A stretch of DNA of 17,980 bases from Streptococcaceae bacterium (GCA_031270215.1 JAISYB010000141.1:1-17980), one strand, 5' to 3'. Counted from the stretch's first letter, positions 6,145 to 13,820 are shown. Notes: generated by a model from the letters alone, not told the origin. Program-made: numbers and translations.

Positions 6145-7437
6145 ATGGCAAATGAGAAGGTAGTTTTGGCATACTCGGGCGGGTTAGACACCTCCGTTGC
6201 GATTAAGTGGTTGAGCGATTTAGGATATGATGTCTACGCAGTCTGTATCGACGTGGGAGAGGGGAAAGATCTCAATTTTATCCAGCAAAAAGCTTTAGAT
6301 GTCGGCGCAGTAGCAAGTTACATCATTGATGCGCGTGAGGAGTTTTCCTACGATTATGTTGCCTATGCAATCAAAGGCAATCTGATGTATGAACAAAAAT
6401 ATCCGCTTGTTTCAGCTCTGAGCCGACCGTTGATTGTAAAAAAATTAGTTGAGATTGCTAAGATTGTCGGTGCAGATGCGATTGCGCATGGCTGTACAGG
6501 TAAAGGAAATGATCAGGTGAGATTTGACGTTGGGATTCATGCCTTGATGCCTGAGATTAAAGTGATTGCTCCTGTTAGGGAATGGAAATGGTCGCGCGAA
6601 GAGGAAATCAAGTACGCAGCAGAGAATAATATTCCGATTCCAGCAGATCTTGATAATCCTTATTCAATTGATATGAACCTTTGGGGTCGTGCGATTGAAG
6701 CCGGAGTTTTGGAAAACCCGTGGGATGTTTGCCCAGAGGATGCATTTTTTATGACGAAGTCAATTTTTGATGCACCAGATGAAGCCGAAACGATTACCAT
6801 TACATTTGAAAAAGGCTTGCCAGTCGCCTTAAATGATGAATTTTTACGTTTAGATCAGCTGATTTTGAAATTAAATGATATTGCAGGTCATCACGGTATT
6901 GGTCGGATTGATCATGTCGAAAATCGTCTGGTTGGAATCAAATCACGTGAGGTTTATGAATGTCCGGCAGCAACAGTCTTGTTAAAAGCGCATAAGGATA
7001 TTGAGGATATTACTTTTGTTCGAGAGATTAGTCATTTCAAGCCGGTGATTGAAAATCAATTGTCAAATGCTATTTACGAAGCGCTATGGTTTAATCCGTC
7101 GGTTGATGCTTTAAAGGCGTATATTGATGAAACACAAAGCGCAGTTAACGGTACAGTTCGAGTGAAGCTTTATAAAGGCAATGCAATTTGTGAAGGTCGC
7201 GTTTCTGAAAATTCGCTATATAGTGAAAAACTGGCAACCTATACTTCAGCAGATGAGTTTGACCAAGCAGCAGCATTAGGCTTTATTGACATCTATGGTT
7301 TGCAGACTAAAGTTAATTGCCAAGTACAAACAAAGCTTGCTATCGAGGCGGGTGCAAGCGAGGCAACCATTGCAGGAAAAGAGATTTCTGAGAATGTCAA
7401 GAATGCAAAGATTTTACAAATTGAAAAGAAGGATTAA
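6145..7437 (+). CDS. argG: Argininosuccinate synthase
   Basis: This 430-residue enzyme condenses citrulline and aspartate, using ATP, to argininosuccinate, the penultimate step of arginine synthesis. The ATP pyrophosphatase P-loop AYSGGLDTS is at residues 9-17. Other family motifs are DVGEGKDL, HGCTGKGNDQVRFD (about 115-128) and IDMNLWGRAIE. About 30 residues follow the usual C-terminal GLQTKVNCQV region, so the protein is somewhat longer than the roughly 400 residues common in Firmicutes. AGGAG at 6130-6134 precedes the ATG. It is flanked by ArgR boxes and a terminator and is monocistronic. argH, the usual partner in a Firmicutes argGH operon, is absent here. Confidence 0.96.
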   Translation: MANEKVVLAYSGGLDTSVAIKWLSDLGYDVYAVCIDVGEGKDLNFIQQKALDVGAVASYIIDAREEFSYDYVAYAIKGNLMYEQKYPLVSALSRPLIVKKLVEIAKIVGADAIAHGCTGKGNDQVRFDVGIHALMPEIKVIAPVREWKWSREEEIKYAAENNIPIPADLDNPYSIDMNLWGRAIEAGVLENPWDVCPEDAFFMTKSIFDAPDEAETITITFEKGLPVALNDEFLRLDQLILKLNDIAGHHGIGRIDHVENRLVGIKSREVYECPAATVLLKAHKDIEDITFVREISHFKPVIENQLSNAIYEALWFNPSVDALKAYIDETQSAVNGTVRVKLYKGNAICEGRVSENSLYSEKLATYTSADEFDQAAALGFIDIYGLQTKVNCQVQTKLAIEAGASEATIAGKEISENVKNAKILQIEKKD

Positions 7438-7470
7438 AAGGCACCGTGAGGTCTTATCTTTTTAGATATA

Positions 7471-7534
7471 CTAAATAATTTTGTCGGCGAGCAAAATTTA
7501 GTGTGGGATAATTTAATCCAGTGAGATTAAATCC
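7471..7534 (+). other. Two consecutive bulged hairpins downstream of argG
   Basis: Hairpin 1 pairs CTAAA+TTTTG (7471-7475, 7479-7483) with CAAAA+TTTAG (7492-7496, 7497-7501). Hairpin 2 pairs GGAT+TTAATC (7506-7509, 7513-7518) with GATTAA+ATCC (7525-7530, 7531-7534). Each has a 3-base A/T bulge in its left arm. The terminator stem follows within five bases. Confidence 0.55.
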
Positions 7535-7538
7535 ATTG

Positions 7539-7597
7539 AGCAGTTGTCTTCAAAAGAGTAGTAGAAATCTACTTGATTGTTAAGATGACTGCTTTTT
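7539..7597 (+). terminator. Intrinsic terminator after argG
   Basis: AGCAGTTGTCTT (7539-7550) pairs with AAGATGACTGCT (7582-7593) along 12 bp with two G-U pairs, followed by a T run to 7597. A small inner AGTAG/CTACT stem occupies the loop. Confidence 0.85.
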
Positions 7598-7633
7598 GCT
7601 TGTTTTTGAGACATTTTTACTTTAGCCTTTTAT

Positions 7634-7662
7634 TTTAAAAAGAGAGGGTTTTAGTTTATACT
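7634..7662 (+). promoter_or_regulatory. Promoter of the cdaA operon
   Basis: A -10 TATACT lies at 7657-7662 with a poor -35 (TTTAAA, 7634-7639) and a 17-base spacer. It is about 35 bases before the cdaA start and downstream of the argG terminator. Confidence 0.5.
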
Positions 7663-7696
7663 AGGGGGAGAGTAAAAAAAATTAAGGACGTAAGCT

Positions 7697-8575
7697 ATGG
7701 ACTATGAACAATTATTTAATGTAAATTTTTGGCAACAGGTATTTTTTCCAAATGGCTTTAATCTTCATTTCCTGATTAGTTTAATTGATATCGTGATTGT
7801 CTGGTATGTTATTTTTAAGCTTATCAAGATTGTTAAGGATACAAGAATTGTTCAGATTTTAAAAGGATTAGCGCTGTTTTTCGTTGTTCGGATTGTTAGC
7901 GAAATTGTAGGGCTGACAACGGTCACTTGGTTGATGAACCAAGTAATTACTTACGGTGTGATTGCGTGTATCATTATCTTTCAGCCAGAGGCACGCTTAT
8001 TGTTGGAGCAGCTTGGTAGAACGACCAAGGTTTTCAATAAGAAAGAAACGCTAACACCTGATGCAAGACATATTGAAGCTTACGAAAAAGCAGTGTCTTA
8101 CATGGCAAGGCGTAAGATTGGTGCGCTGATTACGATTGAACAAACGCAAAAGCTATCTGAGTATACTGCTACAGGAATTAGGCTTGATGCTGATATTACT
8201 GCGGAACTTTTGATTAATATCTTTATTCCGAATACACCGCTTCATGACGGCGCAGTGATTGTTCAAGGAGATAAGGTGACTGTGGCGAGCGCCTATCTGC
8301 CATTGACAGAGAATCCAAATATTTCTAAGGAATTTGGAACAAGACATCGTGCAGCGATTGGGATTAGTGAGGTAACTGACGCATTGACAATTATTGTTTC
8401 AGAGGAAACTGGCGAGATTAGCTTGACGAAAAATGGGATTTTTATTCCGCATTTGGATATGAAGGAGTTTGCCGATCAGCTGAATAATGAACTGCTTGAT
8501 GTAGGTCATATCGGAAATAAATCGCCCTTTTTTGAACAATTCTTCGATTTAAGGAGGAAGCATTCAGATGAATAA
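7697..8575 (+). CDS. cdaA: Diadenylate cyclase CdaA
   Basis: This 292-residue membrane enzyme makes c-di-AMP from two ATP. Three hydrophobic segments (about 24-40, 52-66 and 82-95) precede the DAC domain. Its catalytic motifs are intact: DGA at 184-186 in PLHDGAVIV, and GTRHR at 214-218. The ATG at 7697 has AAGGA at 7684-7688. It overlaps cdaR by eight bases, giving tight coupling to its regulator. The cdaA-cdaR-glmM order is the conserved Firmicutes arrangement that links c-di-AMP signalling (potassium and osmolyte homeostasis) to peptidoglycan precursor synthesis. Confidence 0.96.
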   Translation: MDYEQLFNVNFWQQVFFPNGFNLHFLISLIDIVIVWYVIFKLIKIVKDTRIVQILKGLALFFVVRIVSEIVGLTTVTWLMNQVITYGVIACIIIFQPEARLLLEQLGRTTKVFNKKETLTPDARHIEAYEKAVSYMARRKIGALITIEQTQKLSEYTATGIRLDADITAELLINIFIPNTPLHDGAVIVQGDKVTVASAYLPLTENPNISKEFGTRHRAAIGISEVTDALTIIVSEETGEISLTKNGIFIPHLDMKEFADQLNNELLDVGHIGNKSPFFEQFFDLRRKHSDE

Positions 8576-9533
8576 GAGGAAATTTTTAAAGCATAATGCG
8601 GTTTATCTATTTATTTCATTTTTGTTTGCGATTCTTTTATTCGTTAATGCTAATGCAACCAATATCAAAAATAACGTAGATAAAATCAATAATCTAGCGA
8701 CTTATGATGCAACACTTCATGATATTCCAGTACAGATTAACTACGATAGCTCGAAGTATTTTCTCAGTGGGTTTGATAATAATGTCAGTGTTTATTTGAC
8801 AAGCTATAATCGTGTGCGTCTTGATGCGGAGAAGTCGGAGGCGACTAGACATTTCTCAGTCATTGCCGATCTTTCTAAAATCAAAACGGGAACGATTACC
8901 GTACCGCTCAGATTGCAGGGATTAACGAACGGTGTCAATGGACAGGTTGACCCAGCACAGATTTCGATTACAGTTGAAAGACGTGTATCAAAGGAGTTTG
9001 ATGTTACGCCTGTTGTTAATCAGGAGCAGCTGGGAGCTCACTATACATTAGATGATGTTTCGGTCAGTGCGAAGAAAGTTAGAGTAACGAGCGGTGGTGA
9101 GATGATCAAGAAAATCTCACAAATCAGAGCAACCTTACCAGATGATGTTGATCTTCAACAAAACTATGAAGGGGAGGTTGATTTAAAGGCATTTGATGAA
9201 GCAGGAGATGAAATTCCAGCCGAGATTACTCCGGAAAAGGTCTATTTAACAGTTGGCGTGAAGGCTCCTTCTAAAACTGTACCTCTAATTGCTGTACAAG
9301 CAGGAACATTAAGTGATAAAGTTGAACAGGCTAATCTAACTCTGTCACAAGATACGGCAGTTATTTCTGGGAAACAAAAAGACATTGATAAAATCTCACA
9401 AATCAAGGTTGCCGTAGATATGACGGGGATTACGACCAAGAGAACTATCAGTCAAGCTTTGATGGCAGATAATGTTGTGGTTGAGCCGTCAAAAATCAAA
9501 GTAACAATAACCCCTGTGATGAAAGCAAAATAA
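8568..9533 (+). CDS. cdaR: CdaA regulatory protein CdaR (YbbR-domain)
   Basis: This 321-residue protein has a single N-terminal transmembrane segment (about residues 8-27) and a long extracytoplasmic part with about three YbbR-type repeats (roughly 45-130, 145-225 and 235-318). It binds and modulates the diadenylate cyclase CdaA at the membrane. The strong AAGGAGGAAG ribosome binding site lies inside the end of cdaA, and the start codon overlaps the cdaA stop region. Some relatives have four repeats, so this is a normal to short form. Confidence 0.93.
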   Translation: MNKRKFLKHNAVYLFISFLFAILLFVNANATNIKNNVDKINNLATYDATLHDIPVQINYDSSKYFLSGFDNNVSVYLTSYNRVRLDAEKSEATRHFSVIADLSKIKTGTITVPLRLQGLTNGVNGQVDPAQISITVERRVSKEFDVTPVVNQEQLGAHYTLDDVSVSAKKVRVTSGGEMIKKISQIRATLPDDVDLQQNYEGEVDLKAFDEAGDEIPAEITPEKVYLTVGVKAPSKTVPLIAVQAGTLSDKVEQANLTLSQDTAVISGKQKDIDKISQIKVAVDMTGITTKRTISQALMADNVVVEPSKIKVTITPVMKAK

Positions 9534-9583
9534 GGTGTTTGTCAGATGTAGGAAATTGAGTGTGAATTTCATCTCTTAATAAA

Positions 9584-9611
9584 ATGACTATTGGTCGTTT
9601 TGGTATATAAT
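9584..9611 (+). promoter_or_regulatory. Internal promoter before glmM
   Basis: A consensus -10 TATAAT (9606-9611) with a -35 ATGACT (9584-9589, 4/6) and a 16-base spacer lies in the 117-base gap after cdaR. glmM can therefore be transcribed apart from cdaAR. A weak inverted repeat GAAATT-N7-AATTTC at 9552-9570 has no T run. Confidence 0.65.
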
Positions 9612-9650
9612 CTTTTAAATTAGACAATCTAAGAAGGAGTCGTATTGTAA

Positions 9651-11003
9651 ATGGGAAAATATTTTGGGACAGATGGCGTTAGAGGTGTAGCAAATATTGA
9701 ACTGACACCGGAATTAGCTTTTAAGCTTGGTCGCTTTGGAGGCTATGTCTTGTCACAGCATGAGGTAAGTGGTAAAAAACCAAAGGTCTTTGTAGCAAGG
9801 GATACACGAATTTCAGGACAGCTTCTGGAACAAGCGTTAGTTTCAGGCTTGTTGTCAGTAGGGATTGAGGTTTTCCGTCTTGGCGTAATTTCAACACCGG
9901 GCGTTGCTTATTTAACACGTACCGAGGGTGCCTCAGCAGGCGTAATGATTTCAGCTAGCCACAATCCGGCTGAGGACAATGGAATTAAATTTTTCGGAAA
10001 TGACGGCTTCAAGCTGGTAGATGATCAGGAGCTTGAAATAGAAGAACTTCTAGATCAGTCAGAAGACACTTTGCCTCGTCCTTCAGCAGAGGGATTAGGA
10101 ACAGTTGTTGAGTTTCCAGAAGGCCTTCAAAAATACAATGCATTTTTAGTTAATACAGTCGATGAGAAATTATCAGGCATTAAATTGGCAGTTGATGCAG
10201 CAAATGGGGCAACGGAAACGTCAGTGAACTATATTTTTGCAGATTTGGACACAGATTTTGTGACCATGGGGAATAAATCTAATGGCTTAAATATCAATGA
10301 CGGTGTCGGTTCAACACATCCGCAACGTTTAGCAAGTCTTGTTTTAGAGCAAGGCTGTGATGTCGGCTTGGCATTTGACGGTGATGGGGATCGTTTGATT
10401 GCCGTAGATGAGCGCGGAGAAATCGTTGATGGCGATAAGATTATGTATATTTGCGCAAAGTATTTAAAATCCCTTGGTAAATTAGTTGATGATACGATTG
10501 TTACCACTGTTATGAGTAACTTAGGCTTCTTAAAAGCCGTTGAAGCGCATGGTATGAAGGAGGTTATTACTGGTGTTGGTGACCGTTATGTAGTCGAGGA
10601 AATGCGCAAGAGCGGCTATAATTTCGGTGGCGAGCAGTCAGGTCACATCATCTTCTTTGATTTAAATACGACAGGAGATGGCATGCTTAGTGGTATTCAA
10701 CTGTTAAACGTCATGAAGCAAACTGGTCAAAAACTCTCAGAGCTTGCAAAAGAAGTTCCGACTTATCCACAAAAATTAGTCAATATCAAGGTCAGCGATA
10801 AGCATGGTGCAATGGAAGTACCAAAGATTAAAGCAGTAATTGATGAAGCGGAGCGTGAGATGAACGGAGATGGTCGGATACTTGTTCGAGCCTCTGGAAC
10901 GGAACCCCTTTTACGTGTGATGGCAGAAGCGCCGACAGATGAATTGGTACATTACTATGTTGATAAGATTGCTGAGGTTGTTCAAGCTGAAATTGGGATT
11001 TAG
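9651..11003 (+). CDS. glmM: Phosphoglucosamine mutase
   Basis: This 450-residue enzyme converts glucosamine-6-phosphate to glucosamine-1-phosphate for UDP-GlcNAc and cell-wall synthesis. The phosphoserine site is Ser103 in SASHNP (101-106), and the Mg-binding loop DGDGDR is at 243-248. The substrate loop GGEQSGH and the C-terminal phosphate-binding motif RASGTEPLLRVM are both intact. AAGGAG at 9634-9639 lies 11 bases before the ATG, a rather long spacer. GlmM interacts with CdaA in several Firmicutes, which fits its place after cdaAR. Confidence 0.97.
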   Translation: MGKYFGTDGVRGVANIELTPELAFKLGRFGGYVLSQHEVSGKKPKVFVARDTRISGQLLEQALVSGLLSVGIEVFRLGVISTPGVAYLTRTEGASAGVMISASHNPAEDNGIKFFGNDGFKLVDDQELEIEELLDQSEDTLPRPSAEGLGTVVEFPEGLQKYNAFLVNTVDEKLSGIKLAVDAANGATETSVNYIFADLDTDFVTMGNKSNGLNINDGVGSTHPQRLASLVLEQGCDVGLAFDGDGDRLIAVDERGEIVDGDKIMYICAKYLKSLGKLVDDTIVTTVMSNLGFLKAVEAHGMKEVITGVGDRYVVEEMRKSGYNFGGEQSGHIIFFDLNTTGDGMLSGIQLLNVMKQTGQKLSELAKEVPTYPQKLVNIKVSDKHGAMEVPKIKAVIDEAEREMNGDGRILVRASGTEPLLRVMAEAPTDELVHYYVDKIAEVVQAEIGI

Positions 11004-11010
11004 AAACTTT

Positions 11011-11016
11011 GAAAGG
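11011..11016 (+). promoter_or_regulatory. Ribosome binding site fixing the cppA start
   Basis: GAAAGG lies seven bases before the ATG at 11024. The in-frame TTG at 11009 would overlap this site and is not used. Confidence 0.65.
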
Positions 11017-11023
11017 TTGTATT

Positions 11024-11803
11024 ATGATAGACTCTATTTTAAAAAACGCTAAATTTAAGAATCTTGCCTTACGTATTAATCACCGCGCATCAAATATTGC
11101 CTTTTATCAAGATAAGCTGGGTTTCAAGAAGGTGCTGGAAGAAGGTGCTTTAACGCTATTTGGGACGAAAGATAGCAAGAGCGAGAAATTTGTTTTGGAA
11201 GAAACACCAGGATTTCGTGGCAGAAAGCCAATTGACAATGTTAAAAAGGTAAAAACGATTTATTTTCAAATTAGTGCTGAGGATTTTACCGTGGTCAGTT
11301 GTCGTGCTGAAAAAATTATCCTCTCAGAAGCTGGCAAGGTTGCCTATTTTACTTCGCCAGAAGAAGATGTTATCGCCCTTTTTACCGGAGAATTGTCAGA
11401 AGTCGGTACCGAGGTAATCCCAGAGTTAAAAGAGTTTGATACGGATTTCCGTTTGAATGATTATACCTTAGTCAAGCTTAAGCTAAATGTCAGCAATCTT
11501 GAAGTAGCAATTCAGAAATATGAGCAGATTTTTGATTTGAACTTTGAGCAGAATCGTTTGATTTTTCCTTTTGAAGAACCATTTATCCTAGAATTAATCG
11601 AGGCGGACGGTAAGGAGCTTGAAGGCTTCGTTGAGGACTTGTGGGATATCGAGTATTTTGAGCTTCAAGTTGCGGAGCAATCTGATTTGCGTGCATTGGC
11701 AGATTATTTTGAAACGCAGAACTTAGATTATTTTATTGATGATGCACAAACGATTTTGACTGTAAAGGACGCCTCAGAGCTTGAGTGGTTCTTTACAAAA
11801 TAG
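11024..11803 (+). CDS. cppA: CppA-family protein (glyoxalase-like fold)
   Basis: This 259-residue protein resembles streptococcal CppA, which has an N-terminal vicinal-oxygen-chelate (glyoxalase-like) domain and a distinct C-terminal domain. Visible hallmarks are LRINHRASNIAFYQDKLGF near the N-terminus, a second similar half starting around NDYTLVKLKLNVSN, and the closing LEWFF. CppA was first described as a C3-degrading proteinase, but no classical protease motif or signal peptide is seen here, so a cytoplasmic role is more likely and the function is unknown. It follows glmM by 20 bases and shares its transcript up to the terminator. I start at the ATG rather than an upstream TTG. Confidence 0.8.
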   Translation: MIDSILKNAKFKNLALRINHRASNIAFYQDKLGFKKVLEEGALTLFGTKDSKSEKFVLEETPGFRGRKPIDNVKKVKTIYFQISAEDFTVVSCRAEKIILSEAGKVAYFTSPEEDVIALFTGELSEVGTEVIPELKEFDTDFRLNDYTLVKLKLNVSNLEVAIQKYEQIFDLNFEQNRLIFPFEEPFILELIEADGKELEGFVEDLWDIEYFELQVAEQSDLRALADYFETQNLDYFIDDAQTILTVKDASELEWFFTK

Positions 11804-11813
11804 AAAAATTAAT

Positions 11814-11850
11814 GCCCGTGGACGTTTTCAGTAGCTCCCACGGGCGTTTT
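11814..11850 (+). terminator. Terminator of the cdaA-cdaR-glmM-cppA operon
   Basis: GCCCGTGG (11814-11821) pairs with CCACGGGC (11838-11845), followed by TTTT and a T-rich stretch. Confidence 0.92.
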
Positions 11851-11890
11851 GATTTTGTTGACTTAAGTCAGTTGAACTCGTATAGCGCGC

Positions 11891-11916
11891 AAAACAAAAA
11901 ACACCTGCTTTGCAGG
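11891..11916 (-). terminator. Terminator of the RpiR-family regulator gene
   Basis: On the minus strand a CCTGC-AAA-GCAGG hairpin (11904-11916) is followed by TGTTTTTTGTTTT. On the plus strand the same stem is followed by a looser T-rich run, so it may act in both directions between the convergent genes. Confidence 0.85.
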
Positions 11917-11980
11917 CAATTTTATTTCGTTGTTTATTGCTAATTGCAGCTTAAAAAAGCTAGAATTAAGGCGTTTTTAT

Positions 11981-12730
11981 TTATTGCTCTTTTCTATTCC
12001 AGCGAATCGCCCAAGCATCAATCAATATTCTGGCGATGACTTGTAAGGAAATGCGACTTGAAATATCCACCGTTGTGAAATTCCAAATTCTTTGCTTGCT
12101 TTCATGAACCGGCAGGCAAATACTAGATATTTCAGCAATCGGGCTGGTGGGATTTGAAGTAACAGAAATGATTTTGACAGCTTTATTTCTGACATCCTTT
12201 GCAGCATGAATAAGCTCTTTTGTTGTACCGCTGAGCGAGTAGAAAAAGACTAAATCGCCAGGGACAACTGTCTTAGCATAGTGTAAAATATAATCTGGAT
12301 CAGTCTGCAGAATGCAGTTTTTACCATGTAATTGAAGCTTTTCTTGAAATTGAATACCAACGAATGCGCTAAATCCGACACAAAAGATGAAAATTCGATT
12401 GGCATCTTCGATTAATTGTAAGGATTTTTCAAGGTCTGTAACACGTAGCGAGTTAATCGTGCGAACAACTTCCTCTTCATTTCTGACGATTGCTTGTTCA
12501 ATATCTTGGGTAAAGCCTGTATTAACAAAATGATAGCTGCCGGCAATAGCTTGTCTAAAGTCTAATAGACTATCGTACCCCATTTTTTTGACCGTTCTGG
12601 TGACGGTTGCCGGACTAACATTGGCTTTTTGTGATATTTGTGAGATAGTAAGTCGTGAAATAGTTTCTCTATTTTCTTGCATCCAATTCCATAAGAATTT
12701 TTCTGTGCTTGATAGCTGATCTTTTTTCAA
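11981..12730 (-). CDS. MurR/RpiR-family sugar-phosphate-responsive regulator
   Basis: This 249-residue DNA-binding protein has an N-terminal RpiR-type helix-turn-helix (about residues 1-75: LTISQISQKANVSPATVTR, then MGYDSLLDFR) and a C-terminal SIS domain for phosphosugar binding (FIFCVGFSAF, FYSLSGTTKELIHAA, IISVTSNPTSP). Family members repress or activate nearby sugar genes in response to a sugar phosphate. It is divergent from the PTS operon and is its probable regulator. The reading frame stays open 19 codons further, but the promoter -10 lies inside that extension. I therefore place the start at TTG 12730, behind AAAGGAGAG. Confidence 0.9.
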   Translation of the reverse strand: MKKDQLSSTEKFLWNWMQENRETISRLTISQISQKANVSPATVTRTVKKMGYDSLLDFRQAIAGSYHFVNTGFTQDIEQAIVRNEEEVVRTINSLRVTDLEKSLQLIEDANRIFIFCVGFSAFVGIQFQEKLQLHGKNCILQTDPDYILHYAKTVVPGDLVFFYSLSGTTKELIHAAKDVRNKAVKIISVTSNPTSPIAEISSICLPVHESKQRIWNFTTVDISSRISLQVIARILIDAWAIRWNRKEQ

Positions 12731-12736
12731 AATCCA

Positions 12737-12745
12737 CTCTCCTTT
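12737..12745 (-). promoter_or_regulatory. Ribosome binding site fixing the regulator start
   Basis: The minus strand reads AAAGGAGAG, six bases before the TTG at 12730. Confidence 0.75.
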
Positions 12746-12765
12746 TTTTGCAAATGCTCGACTAT

Positions 12766-12775
12766 ATCTATAGAT
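12766..12775. promoter_or_regulatory. Palindrome at the regulator's transcription start, candidate operator
   Basis: ATCTATAGAT is a perfect palindrome, and it extends to TATCTATAGATA over 12765-12776. It covers the predicted transcription start of the minus-strand regulator gene, a position suited to autoregulation. Confidence 0.4.
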
Positions 12776-12777
12776 AG

Positions 12778-12806
12778 AATATATCAAGGTAAAAAGAAAT
12801 TTTCAA
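12778..12806 (-). promoter_or_regulatory. Promoter of the RpiR-family regulator
   Basis: On the minus strand, TTGAAA (12801-12806) and TATATT (12778-12783) are separated by exactly 17 bases. This is the best-formed promoter of the divergent region, with a predicted start near 12771. Confidence 0.75.
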
Positions 12807-12858
12807 CTAAAAAATGTTAAAGAAAGTAGAACAAGAGAATATTTGTGAGATTTTTTTA

Positions 12859-12888
12859 AAATTTGTTCTTAAATTTAGACGATATAAT
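12859..12888 (+). promoter_or_regulatory. Putative promoter of the PTS operon
   Basis: A consensus -10 TATAAT lies at 12883-12888 without a good -35. The -35 area holds AAATTT-N6-AAATTT (12859-12876). A weak -35 fits a regulated promoter. The resulting leader would be about 185 bases. A second TATACT at 13054-13059 is too near the start codon to serve well. Confidence 0.5.
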
Positions 12889-12972
12889 TAAAATACTAGG
12901 GGCATACTTTCTGACCTTGGTGTTTTTGTGTGGATTAAAGGGTTACATCAGAGGATTTTTTTAGAAAATGCA

Positions 12973-13008
12973 GAATTTCAACAAATTCAAAAATAGAAAA
13001 TGATTTTC
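12973..13008. promoter_or_regulatory. Pair of inverted repeats, candidate RpiR operators
   Basis: GAATTT-N4-AAATTC (12973-12988) and GAAAAT-G-ATTTTC (12996-13008) are both perfect and lie seven bases apart, in the leader of the PTS operon. Their position and symmetry suit a dimeric repressor with an SIS effector domain. The AT-rich background lowers confidence. Confidence 0.45.
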
Positions 13009-13079
13009 AATAAAATTACCCTAAGAAGAAAACAATTTCTAATTTTAAAATCATATACTTAGAGTGAAGGAGGGATCAT

Positions 13080-13520
13080 ATGATCGGAGCACTAGTAGTC
13101 GGACATGGTAATTTTGCACAGGGCGTTTATGATGCTTTAGAGTTAATCGCTGGAAGTCAAGAAAATTTTCTCATTCAATGCTTTCAGGAAAATGCAGTAT
13201 TAAGCGAATTTGAAGCAGAATTTACCGAAAATGTCCATAAGCTTGCAGAAAGTGGTGATGATGTATTTGTTTTCACCGATTTGAAAGGAGGAACACCATT
13301 TAATGTCGCAATGATATCGACAGCAACAATGCCAAATGTTTTTGTCTATTCAGGAACAAATTTACCAATGTTGCTTGAATTTTGTGGCAGTCGATTGAGT
13401 AATCTGACAACAGAAGCGATACAAACAGCACTTTTACTTGCAGGACGTGACGGTATCAGCACACAAAAATTGGAGGAAGCTGCAGAAAAAGAAGATTCAG
13501 ACCTAGAAGAGGGAATTTAA
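13080..13520 (+). CDS. PTS mannose-family EIIA component
   Basis: This 146-residue cytoplasmic phosphocarrier takes phosphate from HPr and passes it to EIIB. The phosphorylated His9 lies in VVGHGNFAQG, and DLKGGTPFNVA (about 68-78) is the family loop. The last 20 residues are an acidic tail. AAGGAGG at 13067-13073 precedes the ATG. It is the first gene of an operon with YajC-like, EIIB, EIIC, EIID, isomerase and aldolase genes. It is closest in type to the N-acetylgalactosamine/galactosamine (Aga) and glycosaminoglycan PTS groups, but the substrate is not proven. Confidence 0.93.
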   Translation: MIGALVVGHGNFAQGVYDALELIAGSQENFLIQCFQENAVLSEFEAEFTENVHKLAESGDDVFVFTDLKGGTPFNVAMISTATMPNVFVYSGTNLPMLLEFCGSRLSNLTTEAIQTALLLAGRDGISTQKLEEAAEKEDSDLEEGI

Positions 13521-13521
13521 G

Positions 13522-13800
13522 ATGGATATGCAAATTATATTAAATTGTTCAATAGTTCTTTTAGTTTTAATTTTGATTATGTTTTCGATATATACTTTTG
13601 TCAGCTTTAGACAGCTTAAAGCACGAACAAAGCAAATCGAGGCACTTCATCAAGGCTTAAGCGTTGGACAAAAGGTGCTGTTTAGTGGTGGGTTAACAGG
13701 TATCATTTCAAAAATTGAACGAGAATTTGTTAATATTCGCGTGGCAGACAATGTAGAGCTTGAAGTTTCGCGCTATGCAATCACTGAAATTCTTACTTAA
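13522..13800 (+). CDS. YajC-like small membrane protein in the PTS operon
   Basis: This 92-residue protein has one N-terminal transmembrane segment (about residues 5-28) and a small cytoplasmic domain with the YajC pattern: VGQKVLFSGGLTGIISKIEREFVNIRV, then VSRYAITEIL. YajC normally accompanies SecDF in the translocase. Here it starts one base after the EIIA stop, with GAGGG inside the end of EIIA, so it belongs to the PTS transcript. Related genes are known in some streptococcal glycosaminoglycan PTS operons, where their function is unclear. A role in EIIC/EIID membrane assembly is a guess. Confidence 0.85.
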   Translation: MDMQIILNCSIVLLVLILIMFSIYTFVSFRQLKARTKQIEALHQGLSVGQKVLFSGGLTGIISKIEREFVNIRVADNVELEVSRYAITEILT

Positions 13801-13820
13801 AAATTATTTGATTTCAATGT

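Noticed and set aside
12873..12887. Possible CcpA cre site overlapping the PTS -10.
   Set aside because: Only about 7 of 10 fixed positions match, and the TG and CA ends are incomplete, so carbon catabolite control cannot be claimed from it.
13054..13059. TATACT considered as the PTS operon -10.
   Set aside because: No -35 at a usable distance, and transcription would begin at or inside the ribosome binding site.
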